Shown here piece by piece: positions 33,504 through 43,004 of a stretch of 64,000 bases of DNA. The DNA is from Acidobacteriaceae bacterium. Lineage in GTDB: Bacteria > Acidobacteriota > Terriglobia > Terriglobales > Acidobacteriaceae. The DNA lies in contig PLSM01000188.1 in assembly GCA_003165075.1 (NCBI GenBank), positions 15,028-79,027 on the forward strand, given 5' to 3'. The position numbers and the translations under genes were made by a program. Below the pieces are notes generated by a model. The model worked only from the letters and a program-made list of their open reading frames with translations, was not told the origin of the DNA and ran no database searches. Within the stretch, counting starts at the first letter, position 1. Every line of letters begins with the position of its first letter.

Positions 33504-33854
33504 GTGACTAGCGACGCGATCATAATCTCGCAGCGTTCGCGCTTTCGAGCCGCCTTGATCCTGGCGGTCATTGCGGATGCACTCCAAATCGTCATATTCC
33601 CTCTGTTCGTCGAGGGCGCTTCGTCGCCGGCTGATGACGCACTTGATTTGGGCGTGGGAGCCATATTGATGTACTTGCTTGGCTGGCATTGGGAATTTCT
33701 CCCATCGTTTTTCGCCAAGCTCGTGCCCGGGGTCGACCTAGCTCCCTTATGGACGCTTGCGGTTGCAAATGTCTACCGAAAATCGAGACAGATCGCGGTC
33801 ACCACAAAAGAACGTCGGGAGCACACCGATATATACGGAGTTAGTAACCACTGA
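33504..33854 (+). CDS. Hypothetical membrane protein
   Basis: A 116-residue protein starting at GTG 33504. Two or three hydrophobic segments are visible (FRAALILAVIADALQIVIFP, LDLGVGAILMYLLGWHW), then an amphipathic region FFAKLVPGVDLAPLWTLAVA and a hydrophilic tail. I do not know a named family. The ribosome site is weak. It lies between two plus-strand small envelope genes. Confidence 0.55.
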   Translation: MTSDAIIISQRSRFRAALILAVIADALQIVIFPLFVEGASSPADDALDLGVGAILMYLLGWHWEFLPSFFAKLVPGVDLAPLWTLAVANVYRKSRQIAVTTKERREHTDIYGVSNH

Positions 33855-33999
33855 ACGCACGCGTTATTCCGCTCTCTGCCATGGCCCGCTGTCTCACTTA
33901 TCGCATCTGGTCCTTACTGCTCAGACTACGAGGCCTCAAGTCTCTACAGTGATTAGTCGGGGGTGTTCGTTGACATCCCAACAAAGGTGAGGAGAGCTT

Positions 34000-34401
34000 A
34001 TGAATGGATTCAAGCTTGTTGCATTAGCAGCTTTTGCCGGATGCGTTATGATGGCAACCGCCCCGAAGGCTGCGGCTCAGATTACCGTAGAGATTGGTGC
34101 TGCGCCTGACTGTCCCTACGGCTACTATGATGCCGCTCCTTATGACTGCGCCCCATACGGCTACTATGGCCCGGAATGGTTTGCGGGTGGTGCTTTCGTT
34201 GGCACTGGACCGTGGTTCCATGGCCCCGACAGCTTCCAGGGCCACGTGAATAACAGCTTTCACCCCGAGCACGGCTATAACGGGCCAAAGCCGCAACGTG
34301 GGGATAAACCCGAGGCGTCAAAGCCTCTCGATAAGATGAGCGACTTCAAAGGAAATGAAGTGCGCGATGGGCACGGACACGTAGCCGAAAACAAACGCTA
34401 A
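34000..34401 (+). CDS. Exported CPYGYY-type protein (short paralogue)
   Basis: A 133-residue secreted protein; GAGGAG precedes ATG 34000 by 6 bases. Signal peptide: LVALAAFAGCVMMATAPKAA. The mature N-terminus CPYGYYDAAPYDCAPYGYYG then GGAFVGTGPW matches the protein at 28122 almost residue for residue, including both cysteines. The Gly-rich tail of that protein is here replaced by a charged His/Asn/Lys tail. Function unknown; a disulfide-bonded periplasmic domain is plausible. Confidence 0.75.
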   Translation: MNGFKLVALAAFAGCVMMATAPKAAAQITVEIGAAPDCPYGYYDAAPYDCAPYGYYGPEWFAGGAFVGTGPWFHGPDSFQGHVNNSFHPEHGYNGPKPQRGDKPEASKPLDKMSDFKGNEVRDGHGHVAENKR

Positions 34402-34507
34402 GAGGATATCTTCGGGCGGTCCAATAACTGGTAAAAGCCTGTTATTCGTGGTTTCTAGGATACTCAGAAGCCAGACCCCTGGCCAGATTTCACACTAACC
34501 CCGACAG

Positions 34508-34541
34508 AGAAGGGCCCCCAGCCGCGGCTGGGGGCCCTTCT
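34508..34541. terminator. Perfect 17-bp palindromic terminator hairpin
   Basis: The arms 34508-34524 and 34525-34541 are exact reverse complements (AGAAGGGCCCCCAGCCG and its complement). RNA from either strand would form a very stable GC-rich hairpin. It lies 107 bp after the plus-strand CPYGYY gene and is followed by a pyrimidine-rich TTGTCTCTTT, so it likely ends that transcript; it could act in both directions. The rest of 34402-34826 holds nothing recognisable. Confidence 0.7.
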
Positions 34542-34826
34542 TGTCTCTTTGCAAACACCAGGCGTGGATCCCCAAGGAACCAGGTCCATTTCCTGTGAAG
34601 GCCGTGCCGGTACGAAGGGAGCCAACTTCGAAGTGAGGTCTTTACAGCTAGAACTCTATAGCCTGCTCCTAAATAGGAGACGGAGGAATGAACAAGAATC
34701 CGAACTCGGAGCGGAGAAGTGAGCAAGCTGCAGTAAACAGACCCCTTGAGCCTGCGCCAAGGAGATCGTAGATTTGGGAACTTCGACGGATCATCTGGAG
34801 GAGACTATTTTTGGTATGGGCCGTAG

Positions 34827-34991
34827 CTAAAACCAGCGTCGTCTCCGACGCGAGAGCGCCCAAATCGCCACAGCGGCCACCAGCAGCCCGATAAGCAGCC
34901 AGGCCAAGTCACCGTGCATGAAATGGCCGTGCATGGAACGAAGATTATGCCAACACGTCAGCACCAACGCACTGCTTATTGCGACACGCAT
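34827..34991 (-). CDS. Small single-pass membrane protein
   Basis: A 54-residue frame bounded by an in-frame stop directly upstream of ATG 34991, with GGGGGA 5 bases before the start. The product has a hydrophobic start (MRVAISSALVLTCW), a His/Met-rich patch (SMHGHFMHGD), one strong transmembrane helix (LAWLLIGLLVAAVAIWAL) and a five-Arg cytoplasmic end. The Met/His patch hints at metal contact but this is speculative. No family recognised. Confidence 0.5.
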   Translation of the reverse strand: MRVAISSALVLTCWHNLRSMHGHFMHGDLAWLLIGLLVAAVAIWALSRRRRRWF

Positions 34992-35487
34992 CTATTCCCC
35001 CTGCTCTCCGGTTTCAATGTCTACCTGAGGCCCCGGGCGCGTCGACTCCCGCCCATGGACTGCGTGACGTGGCGGCGACGCGAATAGATACCATCGCGTC
35101 CGACGCTTCTTTTCCTGTTGTAACTAAGCGGAATCCACGCATCAACACAAAACATCCAGCCGTGGATAGGAATAGGTTCCACATAAGCACTACGATCGTA
35201 AGAACGCGACGAATAAAGCAATCCATATTCGTCTGAACTTACTCCAACCGAGTTGGAATGGATGTGCATTTATGCACGCTCAGATTGACTAAATATAGAC
35301 GAGTCGTGAAGGAAATCTTAGAGGCGGCGACGGTGTAGAAGGGGTGTTGCCTTCAGGGGGGTTTGGCCGTATCTTCTGGCATCGCTGCCGCCGCTTTGGG
35401 TGTGGGCGCATCAAGATATCTTGCTTTTGTGACGCGATCGATGCTGTGCAATATTGCTCTGGAACCGAGGCGCTGATTGATATTCGT
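34992..35487. other. Intergenic region downstream of the GGDEF/EAL gene
   Basis: About 496 bp. A 70-codon minus frame at 35014-35226 (MDCFIRRVLTIVVLMWNLFL at its start) could be a small membrane protein directly upstream of the gene at 34827, but its ribosome site is poor and I leave it as a possibility. Nothing else recognisable. Confidence 0.35.
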
Positions 35488-37617
35488 TTAGATTGCCACC
35501 TCTTCCGATGAATTACTTGCGCCCAAGAACGTCGGCGCTCGGAACATTTCTCCAAACTGCCCTGAGGGTACCGGCTGGCCGAAATAGTATCCCATCGCTT
35601 CGTCACAATGGTGGGTCCAAAGAAACTCAAGATCTTTAGTAGTTTCAACACCCTCGGCAATGACCCGCAGGTTCAGGTTTTGGCCCATCTCGATAATTGT
35701 GCTCACTTTGGTCGTCTCGTCGGGATTACCGGCGATTCTGCTAATGAACCTTCGGTCGATCTTAAGGGCATCGAGGGGTAACTCCCGCAAAGTAGTTAGG
35801 CTGGAGTAGCCGGTGCCAAAGTTATCGGCCGAGACTTTCACTCCTCTGTCTCGCAGAACCTTCAGGATGGATGCCGTTTGCTGAAGGCGCTTCCGCAGAG
35901 CACTCTCGGTAATGTCCAGTTCCAGCGACCCCGGATCCAGTCCGGTTGCATTGAGGGTTTCAAACAGACCGTCCAGAAAGTGATCGTCCTGAAGCTGGAC
36001 CTCTGAGATGTTGACGGCCATCGTCCGCGCAGGCATCCCCGCATCTGCCCAGGCTCGTGCTTGTGTGCACGCCTCATGAAGGACCCAAGCGCCGATAGAT
36101 AGAATCAAGCCGGATTCCTCTGCGATGGGAATGAACTGTGCCGGAGGAACCGGTCCCCGCGTGGGATGGCTCCAGCGGGACAGCGCCTCTGCCCCTACGA
36201 TTGACCACGTCTTGAGATCGATCTTGGGCTGGTAGTGCAGTGTGAATTCTTTCCGATCAAGGGCATGCCGTAGGTCCTGCTCGATGGATTGGCACTCCAC
36301 GGCTTCCACCATCATCTCTGGCTTGAAGAACTCGTAGTTCGGCCTCCCGTTCTTCTTGGCGTGATACATCGCGGTGTCTGCATTCTTGATAAGTGTCTCC
36401 GCGTCCTTTCCGTCGCCTGGATAGACGCTCACACCAATGCTGGTCGTGACGTAGATCTTATGTTGGTCGATGGAATGAACATCCGCCACCGTCTTCAACA
36501 ACCTTTGCACCGCAGTGATTGCATCTTCCGGGCGTTTCAATTCCTGGAGAACTACGATAAATTCATCGCCTCCATGGCGGCTGACTGAGTCCGGGGAGCG
36601 TACGCACTCCAGCAGCCGTTTTGCTACAGATTGAAGAACCTTGTCTCCGATGAAATGTCCAAGGGAATCGTTGATGTGTTTGAAGCCGTCCAGGTCCAAA
36701 AACAACACTGCGGCAAGGCCTCTCTGCCGCCGCGCAAGAGAGATCGCCTGGCGAACCCGGTCAGTCAGGAGCATTCGATTGGGCAACCCGGTGAGGAAGT
36801 CGTGCTGAGCGGAATGGGTTAGCTCCTTCTCGAATGTTCGTGTGGCGCTCACGTCTCGAAACACGATGACCGCTCCAGTAACCACCCCTTCGCGGTCGTG
36901 GATGGGAGCGACTGAGTCTTCGATGAACACTTCATGTCCGTCACGGCGGATAAGGACACTGTTCAAGGGCAAGTTCCCCATCCGATTCTGTGACGCTGCC
37001 TTTGCCATCGGATCCAGGATGGCTCTACGGGTAACGATATCTACGATCCGGACACACTCGGTCATCACCTTCCCGACCGCGTCTTTCATCGACCATCCCG
37101 TCATGCTTTCCGCGACCCGATTCAGAAATGTGATCTTGCCCGATTCATCTGTGCAAACCACAGCGTCGCCAATGCATTCGAGCGTGACCTGGGCACGTTC
37201 CTTCTCAACGAACTGGAGTTCTTCGATTTTCTTTCGCTCAGCCGAATTGAGGAGAGCACGCGTCAGCACGCGCGGCTCGATCTGGCTCTTGATTAGATAG
37301 TCTTGTGCACCCTCTTTAATCGCTTGAACCGCAATTGGCTCGTCGTCGGCATTCGACAACAACACGATCGAGACCCGAGGCGCGGCTGCGCGAACCTCCC
37401 TGACCGCTTCCAACCCGTGTGGATCGGCCAATCCAAGGTCCAGCAGAGCAATGTCAACCGATTGGCTCGCGAGATACTTCTTGGCGTCCCTCATGGACTC
37501 AACGTGGGTCAACTCAAAGACCTGCGAACCTGAGCCGTTGATCATCTCGCGGATCAGGCGAGCTTCGTCGGGGTCATCTTCGATTAGAAGAATTGTCTTG
37601 GCTGGCCTCTTTTCCAT
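35488..37617 (-). CDS. REC-PAS-GGDEF-EAL cyclic-di-GMP signalling protein
   Basis: A 709-residue protein. Residues 7-125 form a receiver with phospho-acceptor Asp60 (IALLDLGLADPHG). Residues 140-260 form a PAS domain (TLECIGDAVVCTDESGKITF). Residues 270-435 form a GGDEF diguanylate cyclase with intact GGDEF at 349-353. Residues 445-690 form an EAL phosphodiesterase with Glu477-Ala-Leu. The EAL DDFGTG motif reads DNFGTG here (Asp598, Asn599), so the second metal-binding Asp is missing and phosphodiesterase activity may be weak or lost. It probably converts a phosphorelay or ligand signal into c-di-GMP change. The receiver has no partner kinase adjacent; the nearest is in the Kai operon. Confidence 0.93.
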   Translation of the reverse strand: MEKRPAKTILLIEDDPDEARLIREMINGSGSQVFELTHVESMRDAKKYLASQSVDIALLDLGLADPHGLEAVREVRAAAPRVSIVLLSNADDEPIAVQAIKEGAQDYLIKSQIEPRVLTRALLNSAERKKIEELQFVEKERAQVTLECIGDAVVCTDESGKITFLNRVAESMTGWSMKDAVGKVMTECVRIVDIVTRRAILDPMAKAASQNRMGNLPLNSVLIRRDGHEVFIEDSVAPIHDREGVVTGAVIVFRDVSATRTFEKELTHSAQHDFLTGLPNRMLLTDRVRQAISLARRQRGLAAVLFLDLDGFKHINDSLGHFIGDKVLQSVAKRLLECVRSPDSVSRHGGDEFIVVLQELKRPEDAITAVQRLLKTVADVHSIDQHKIYVTTSIGVSVYPGDGKDAETLIKNADTAMYHAKKNGRPNYEFFKPEMMVEAVECQSIEQDLRHALDRKEFTLHYQPKIDLKTWSIVGAEALSRWSHPTRGPVPPAQFIPIAEESGLILSIGAWVLHEACTQARAWADAGMPARTMAVNISEVQLQDDHFLDGLFETLNATGLDPGSLELDITESALRKRLQQTASILKVLRDRGVKVSADNFGTGYSSLTTLRELPLDALKIDRRFISRIAGNPDETTKVSTIIEMGQNLNLRVIAEGVETTKDLEFLWTHHCDEAMGYYFGQPVPSGQFGEMFRAPTFLGASNSSEEVAI

Positions 37618-37850
37618 CTGTGCACCTCTGCCCGGCCATTATTGCTCTCCGGAGTTCAGCAGCCGTGGGTGCTCGATTCTTGCATCTCACGGATACAACT
37701 CCCAGGATCATTTCAAATAATGCCGCTGCAATCTGTTCACTTCTGCACAGTATTGGAGGATCCTGGATGGGGCAGGCACCCATCAAGTCAATTCGAGAGC
37801 CGGATGGACGTACCAACTTCCCAATAATCCCCAGTTTCCCAACGGGCTGT

Positions 37851-38609
37851 TCACCGGCGCTCATGCCCGAGGTCTATGATCGGCCCATCGGGGTAAGCCT
37901 GTGCGGTTGTAACAACGGGCGGCTTCTGAGAGTTGTGCTCCGGGAATTGGTCGAGGAGAACCACATTGAGCAGTGACTTATGCACCCGGATTCGGTCGTT
38001 GTAATCAATAAATCCGAGCTTGCGAAATCGATTCATGAAGAAGCTGACGCGGGATCGGGTGGTGCCAATCATCTCCGCCAGCGTCCCCTGCGTGATCGGA
38101 GGAATGAAGGTTTCTCGTTCCCCGGGTTTGCCGAATTCTGCCATCAACAGAAGAATCCGAGCCAACCGCTTTTCGCTGGAGTTGAAAAGCTGATCCACAA
38201 GGTCTGCCTGAGTTCGCATACTACGGGTCAGCAAGAACCTCAGAAAGAGATCGGCGAACGTAGGCTCGTCATGCATTACGCGGGTCATCTCCTGTCTTGC
38301 TATCTTGAGCGCAGAGCACGCGGTGACCGCAGAGGCCGTCGCCAGACGCAGTCCAGGAATTGACGCCAGTGACTCCTCTCCAACGAAGTCGCCGGCGGAG
38401 AGAAGCGTGATTGTGGCCTCTTTGCCTTCGTGCGAAACGACAGAGAGTTTTCCCCGGCCGCTCTGAAGATAGAAGATGGAGTCAGCTTGATCCCCCTGCG
38501 TAAAGAATGTCTGCTCCGGCTTCACGTTGATAAGTCTTCGTCCAAGGCCAGCATGCGCGAGAAAAACGGCTGGGTCGAATATTGAATTGCTTTTATCATT
38601 CATCAACAT
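37851..38609 (-). CDS. Crp/Fnr-type transcriptional regulator (copy A)
   Basis: A 252-residue regulator. ATG 38609 is chosen for AAGGAGG 5 bases upstream; a longer frame to 38684 lacks one. N-terminal cyclic-nucleotide-binding-type beta-roll: FFTQGDQADSIFYLQSGRGK, LLSAGDFVGEESLASIPG. Dimer helix and winged helix follow: QLFNSSEKRLARILLLMAEF, TLAEMIGTTRSRVSFFMNRF. There is no N-terminal Cys cluster, so it is not an oxygen-sensing FNR. It is very similar to the copy at 43915, so one is a duplicate of the other. The hydrophilic C-terminal extension after LLDQFPEHN is not needed for the fold. Confidence 0.9.
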   Translation of the reverse strand: MLMNDKSNSIFDPAVFLAHAGLGRRLINVKPEQTFFTQGDQADSIFYLQSGRGKLSVVSHEGKEATITLLSAGDFVGEESLASIPGLRLATASAVTACSALKIARQEMTRVMHDEPTFADLFLRFLLTRSMRTQADLVDQLFNSSEKRLARILLLMAEFGKPGERETFIPPITQGTLAEMIGTTRSRVSFFMNRFRKLGFIDYNDRIRVHKSLLNVVLLDQFPEHNSQKPPVVTTAQAYPDGPIIDLGHERR

Positions 38610-38895
38610 AGAGCCTCCTTCGAGGCAAAGCGGCTGTGGGAGGTGGACCGCGGCTGGTTGATCAATGACCACGGAGGGGTTCACTTCAGGGACCTGAGCA
38701 AAGCATCCATTGCCATCAGGCGCCTACAGTGCACCGTGACGATACACTTTTGCAGCCTGCAGGTAGTGTTCTGCAAATGAAATAGTCCGGCTATCGGGGA
38801 TGTTACGAATAATGAGGGGCTTTGTCCTGAAAAACCCTGACAAGTGGCACATCCGCGCCATATATCGGGCAGATTAGGTGCCTGAGACAGAATCT

Positions 38896-39609
38896 CTACT
38901 TAGCTCTGCTGCCTGGCTCACTTTCCATGGATTCTGCTGTTAACAGACCTGCCTGCACTGCAAAGCGAACCACATCGCTTCGCGTCCGAAGTCCCAGCTT
39001 TTCGGCAATTCGTGAGCGATAGGTCTCGATTGTCTTCACACCGACAAATATCTGTTTAGCTATGGCTGCACTGGTGTAACCCCGCGCAACGAGCCTGAGA
39101 ACCTGCAATTCACGCTTGCTAAGAATATTTACCGGTCGCGCGGAACGAGCTTTTTCACTTTTCTTCTCAAGCACGTCCTGGACAAGGATGCTCGCCAAAC
39201 GCGGATCCACGAAGATCCCTCCCCGATGCACCGCTCGTATGGCAGCAATCAGCTCCGAATCCACCGCCCGCTTTAACAGGTAGCCGGAAGCGCCGGCAGC
39301 CAGAGCCGACCGTAAATACGCAGGGTCATCGTGCATCGTAAGGACGAGCACCCGGGTTTCGCGGCAATCTCGCGCCATCTCCTGGAGCGCCTTCAGACCC
39401 CCGACTCGAGGCATGGTGATGTCCAGTAAGGCCACATCCGGCTTGGTTTGCCGCGCGGTTTGAATCGCCTGCTCTCCATCCGGGGCTTCCGAGACGACTT
39501 CCATGTCGGCCTGGGCATCGACCAGCATTCTCAGTCCCGCTCGCAGAATTGCGTGATCGTCCGCAATCATGACTCTGATTTTTTGCCTGCGCGTCGGCAT
39601 TTCAAGCAT
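38896..39609 (-). CDS. NarL/FixJ-type response regulator of the Kai operon
   Basis: A 237-residue response regulator: receiver at residues 10-125 with phospho-acceptor Asp63 (VALLDITMPRVGG), then a LuxR-type helix-turn-helix (SKRELQVLRLVARGYTSAAI, VGVKTIETYRSRIAEKLGLR). Its start overlaps the last 8 bp of the histidine kinase gene, so the two are translated as a pair. It is the transcriptional output of the kinase and, by operon logic, of the KaiBC pair upstream. Targets unknown. Confidence 0.92.
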   Translation of the reverse strand: MLEMPTRRQKIRVMIADDHAILRAGLRMLVDAQADMEVVSEAPDGEQAIQTARQTKPDVALLDITMPRVGGLKALQEMARDCRETRVLVLTMHDDPAYLRSALAAGASGYLLKRAVDSELIAAIRAVHRGGIFVDPRLASILVQDVLEKKSEKARSARPVNILSKRELQVLRLVARGYTSAAIAKQIFVGVKTIETYRSRIAEKLGLRTRSDVVRFAVQAGLLTAESMESEPGSRAK

Positions 39610-40921
39610 TCCTCTCTACCGCTATGAGCTGGACGTCCTGATGGACAAGCGGGATTTGCACCAGAATCTTGGTACCCTTGCGGTTGGATGTGAAATTGAC
39701 GGTTCCGCCCAACATCGCCGCTCTCTCTCGCATACTCTGAATCCCAAGACGGTGCGAGGATACAGACACAGCCTTGACGTCAAAGCCACATCCGTCATCG
39801 ATGACTTCTGCCTCCACACTCCTGGCCGAACAATTGAGCCGAATGCTGACCGTCTTAGCTCCCGAATGTCTGGCTACGTTGGTCAGGGCCTCCTGCAGAA
39901 TGCGATACAACGTGATCTGGACTGCAGATGGCAGGTTGCTTGAGTCAAGTTCATGAAGTGTGAGATTCACCGTAATGTTGTGGCTCTTTGTGTACTCGGC
40001 GGAGTATCGACTCAGTGCAACCCCCAGCCCGTGGTCATCCAGAACCGTTGGGTGAAGTCCGCGGGCGAGCCGTCCAACCTCGTCGATGGCCTGGGCAGTG
40101 ATTTCCCTCAGACGCTGTCCCTGCACCTTAACCTCTGCCAGCGTCCGAGTGTCTTCCAGCGTGCGCAGGCCGACTAGAAGCGCAGTCAGCAATTGGCCAG
40201 ATTCGTCATGCAACTCGCGTGCAATACGACGCCGCTCCTCCTCTTGTGCCGAAATCGTGCGTACCAGCAGAAGCCGGCTCACCGCTTCGGCCTGCTTGAT
40301 TTCAGCGGCCTGCTTGTGCCTTTGCTCCCTCAGATCGGTTATCACCATACCCAATGCATCGCCCTTATACCCACGAAGGCGGTTAAGAGACAAATGAACC
40401 GGAATCAGGCTTCCATCTGTGCAGCGCAGGTTGAATTCGCCTTTCGCTGCCCTCTTTTGAGCATCGGAAAGAAACGTCTCAAATCTACCTCGCTCCGTTT
40501 CCGCAACCTGCAGTTTCAGAGCAGTTCCGATGATTCTCCCTGTTGGCCTGCACAAAAGATCTGCAAGACTGCGATTGCAGTAGAGCACAACACCATCTCG
40601 GGACAGAGTCGCCGCGCCTTCGCTCATGGCCTCCACCAGCATGCGATAGTTGGGTTCGCCGCCTTTGAGAGTGACCAGGTGCTCGCCTCGATGACCGGAG
40701 ACCATCAAAGCATCGACTTCTCCAGATTGTATGGCGCGAAGAGTCTCCTCCGCAGTTTTAAGCCGTGCGTGGAGCTTTGCTTGCTGATCCGAAGAAGAGG
40801 ATGAAGTCAGTTTACGTGGGGAAGATCCGGAGCCTCGTCGAGTACCTCGCGACGTGCCGACTTTACCAGACAGCCCCCCTTGGTGGGCTCGGCCATCGGC
40901 ATGTACACGCTTGTTCGGCAT
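39602..40921 (-). CDS. PAS-domain histidine kinase (HisKA_3/NarX type) of the Kai operon
   Basis: A 439-residue kinase without transmembrane helices. A disordered basic/Ser-rich N-terminus (1-45) is followed by a short helical segment (LRAIQSGEVDALMV), a PAS domain (about 88-200, EGAATLSRDGVVLYCNRSLA) and a HisKA_3 dimerisation helix with phospho-acceptor His238 (RRRIARELHDESGQLL). The ATPase domain follows (LYRILQEALTNVARHSGA, VIDDGCGFD, LGIQSMRERAAMLGG). It lies 20 bp downstream of kaiB and overlaps the response regulator. It lacks the KaiB-like sensor domain of cyanobacterial SasA, so coupling to KaiC, if real, must use another surface. Confidence 0.92.
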   Translation of the reverse strand: MPNKRVHADGRAHQGGLSGKVGTSRGTRRGSGSSPRKLTSSSSSDQQAKLHARLKTAEETLRAIQSGEVDALMVSGHRGEHLVTLKGGEPNYRMLVEAMSEGAATLSRDGVVLYCNRSLADLLCRPTGRIIGTALKLQVAETERGRFETFLSDAQKRAAKGEFNLRCTDGSLIPVHLSLNRLRGYKGDALGMVITDLREQRHKQAAEIKQAEAVSRLLLVRTISAQEEERRRIARELHDESGQLLTALLVGLRTLEDTRTLAEVKVQGQRLREITAQAIDEVGRLARGLHPTVLDDHGLGVALSRYSAEYTKSHNITVNLTLHELDSSNLPSAVQITLYRILQEALTNVARHSGAKTVSIRLNCSARSVEAEVIDDGCGFDVKAVSVSSHRLGIQSMRERAAMLGGTVNFTSNRKGTKILVQIPLVHQDVQLIAVERNA

Positions 40922-40941
40922 CTGATATTTGAGCCTTCACT

Positions 40942-41298
40942 TCAGCGTGCAGGTTGTAGATCCAACCCCACAATGACGCTCTCGGTCTTTGAAAGGTTGC
41001 CAATGATCTTTTTGACCGGTGGCGGCAGCCTTCTCACCAGGGTTGGAATGGCAATGATCTGATCGCCCTTGGCCAGTTGCGGCTTCTCAAGCAAGTCGAC
41101 AACTTCAATGCGGTACTTGCCCTGCAGCTTTTCCTCACAAATCTTCTTGAGGTTGGCGATCGCAGCAATCGAATTAGGCGTCTGGCCTGCGATATAAAGA
41201 CGCAGTCGATAAAAATCGCTTCGGCTGGCCTTGGCAGTTTGCTTCTTTGCGGCACTCTTCTTCATGTCAGCGCTCGGTTTCTTGTCCACAAGGGCCAT
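40942..41298 (-). CDS. kaiB: KaiB-like circadian clock protein
   Basis: A 118-residue protein with a Lys/Ala-rich N-terminal extension (1-27) and a thioredoxin-like KaiB core: [72 protein letters not shown]. The [16 protein letters not shown] segment is the diagnostic KaiB block. Its ATG lies 5 bp after the kaiC stop with a very short AGAAGGA spacer, indicating translational coupling. In cyanobacteria fold-switched KaiB binds the CI ring of KaiC; the same partner is adjacent here. No KaiA gene is visible. Confidence 0.94.
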   Translation of the reverse strand: MALVDKKPSADMKKSAAKKQTAKASRSDFYRLRLYIAGQTPNSIAAIANLKKICEEKLQGKYRIEVVDLLEKPQLAKGDQIIAIPTLVRRLPPPVKKIIGNLSKTESVIVGLDLQPAR

Positions 41299-41303
41299 TC
41301 CTT

Positions 41304-42791
41304 CTATTTGGCTGCAGCGGCTGTACTTGTACCTTCTACGGTAGTGGCCTGGGGGTGATCCCTTAGTACGATGCCCAATTCCAAGCCTCTCTTGCTCACA
41401 ACTAGCTCACGAGCTTCACGGGAATGTTTCATTCCGCGGGATTTCAAAACGTAAAGTTCGCGTCTCGGCCGCCCGTTGGGTTTGCTGTCCCGCAACACAA
41501 TCCACGTATCCATCAGAGAGGAAACGGCTGCCGCAGTTCTCTCCTGGGGATCTCCCGCAAACGTCAGATTCGTGAACATCGATGTGATCTGTTCCACCTT
41601 CAGGAAATCCACCAGGCGCACGAGCATCGATTTAACGTCATAACTGCCCGAGGCCGAAATCAGGTTCGTGATCGGGTCGATGACTACGACCTTTGGTCGT
41701 AACTGTATGATCTGTTTGTGAATAACAGCCAAGTGCCCTTCCAGGCCGGTGCTGGTCGGCCGCATCGCGTTGAAATGCAATAAGCCCTTCTTTATCCACT
41801 TCTCCAGGCTAAGGCCCACCGAGCGCATATTGCGAAGGATCTGGCTGGGGGACTCTTCAAAAGTGAAATACAGACAAAGCTCGCCACGGGCGCAGGCAGC
41901 GCTAACAAAGTTTGCCGCCAGGCTGGATTTCCCAGTCCCCGCCGTGCCGGTTACCAGCACACTGCTTCCACGGAAGAATCCCTTACCCTCCATCATCTCG
42001 TCCAAAGTGGCAATGCCCGTCGAAATGCGCTCCGTAAGAGCTCTGTGAGTAAGCACGAGAGAAGTGATGGGAACAACAGAAATGCCGTCTTCACCAATCA
42101 GGAACGGGTATTCATCGGTGCCGTGGGAAGTGCCGCGGTACTTGACGACTCGCAACCGCCGGGTTGAAATCTGCTCTGTCACCCGATGGTCAAGTGAGAT
42201 CACGCAGTCGGCGATGTATTCCTCCAACCCGTGACGGGTTAATGTCCGGTCTCCGGCCTCTCCGGTAACGATTGTGGTGAGCTTTTGGTCTTCCAGCCAT
42301 CGGAACAGCCGGCGGAGTTCAGACCGCAGGATCGCTGAATCTGCTATTCCGGAAAAGAGTGCCTCGACGCTATCGAGGACAACGCGCTTCGCCTTGATCG
42401 CTTTCACAGCCTGAGCCAAACGGATAAACAGGCCATCGAGGTTGTATTCCCCGGTTTCAGCGATTTGGCTTCGATCGATGGAAACGTAATCCACTACCAG
42501 CTTCTTGCGCTTGCTAAGCTCACGCAAATCAAAACCCAGCGATGCGACATTTACTGTTAACTTCTCCTCGGTTTCTTCAAAGTCCATGCATACGCCAGGC
42601 TCGCCATATCGAACAGCCCCGTGCACCAGAAATTCCATTGCGAGTAGACTCTTGCCACATCCTGCGCGGCCACACACCAGCGTGACACGGCCTTTTGGCA
42701 GACCACCGCCTGTGAGTTCATCCAGTCCCTGGATTCCTGTGGGGATCTTGGCGAGCGAAGTGCGAACAACTTTCGGCTTGACGCGGAGCAT
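41304..42791 (-). CDS. kaiC: KaiC-family two-domain ATPase/autokinase
   Basis: A 495-residue KaiC with both RecA-like domains. ATG 42791 is chosen for GGGAG 8 bases upstream; a TTG at 42821 would add 10 residues. CI: Walker A GRAGCGKS (41-48), catalytic Glu pair at 72-73 (FEETEEK). CII: Walker A GTAGTGKS (282-289), Glu pair at 312-313 (FEESPSQ). The region of the cyanobacterial phosphosites Ser431/Thr432 reads VSSLMDT, so Ser424 and Ser425 may serve, with Thr419 at the Thr426 position. First gene of kaiC-kaiB-kinase-regulator. Absence of kaiA suggests an hourglass-type or stress timer and not a full circadian oscillator; that is inference. Confidence 0.95.
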   Translation of the reverse strand: MLRVKPKVVRTSLAKIPTGIQGLDELTGGGLPKGRVTLVCGRAGCGKSLLAMEFLVHGAVRYGEPGVCMDFEETEEKLTVNVASLGFDLRELSKRKKLVVDYVSIDRSQIAETGEYNLDGLFIRLAQAVKAIKAKRVVLDSVEALFSGIADSAILRSELRRLFRWLEDQKLTTIVTGEAGDRTLTRHGLEEYIADCVISLDHRVTEQISTRRLRVVKYRGTSHGTDEYPFLIGEDGISVVPITSLVLTHRALTERISTGIATLDEMMEGKGFFRGSSVLVTGTAGTGKSSLAANFVSAACARGELCLYFTFEESPSQILRNMRSVGLSLEKWIKKGLLHFNAMRPTSTGLEGHLAVIHKQIIQLRPKVVVIDPITNLISASGSYDVKSMLVRLVDFLKVEQITSMFTNLTFAGDPQERTAAAVSSLMDTWIVLRDSKPNGRPRRELYVLKSRGMKHSREARELVVSKRGLELGIVLRDHPQATTVEGTSTAAAAK

Positions 42792-43004
42792 AACAAGACT
42801 CCCGAGAATAAAGTTCTTCAACTATTAAGGTCAAACTTCTATAGCATGTTAGCACCATGGGTTCATCCCCGACGAAAACCCACCTCATACAGTTCCGTCG
42901 CAACGCGCGAAAGGCGGCTCGGCAGCGCGTGGAATCGATTCGCAAACGTCAGGTTGTCATTCTTCGGGGTCTGGGAATTTACATACGGGTTTGGGGCGCC
43001 GAAG

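Noticed and set aside
38640-38670. FNR box upstream of Crp/Fnr copy A (TTGATCAA)
   Set aside because: The palindrome lacks the 4-base spacer of an FNR site and lies just upstream of the start; the regulators themselves lack the FNR Cys cluster.
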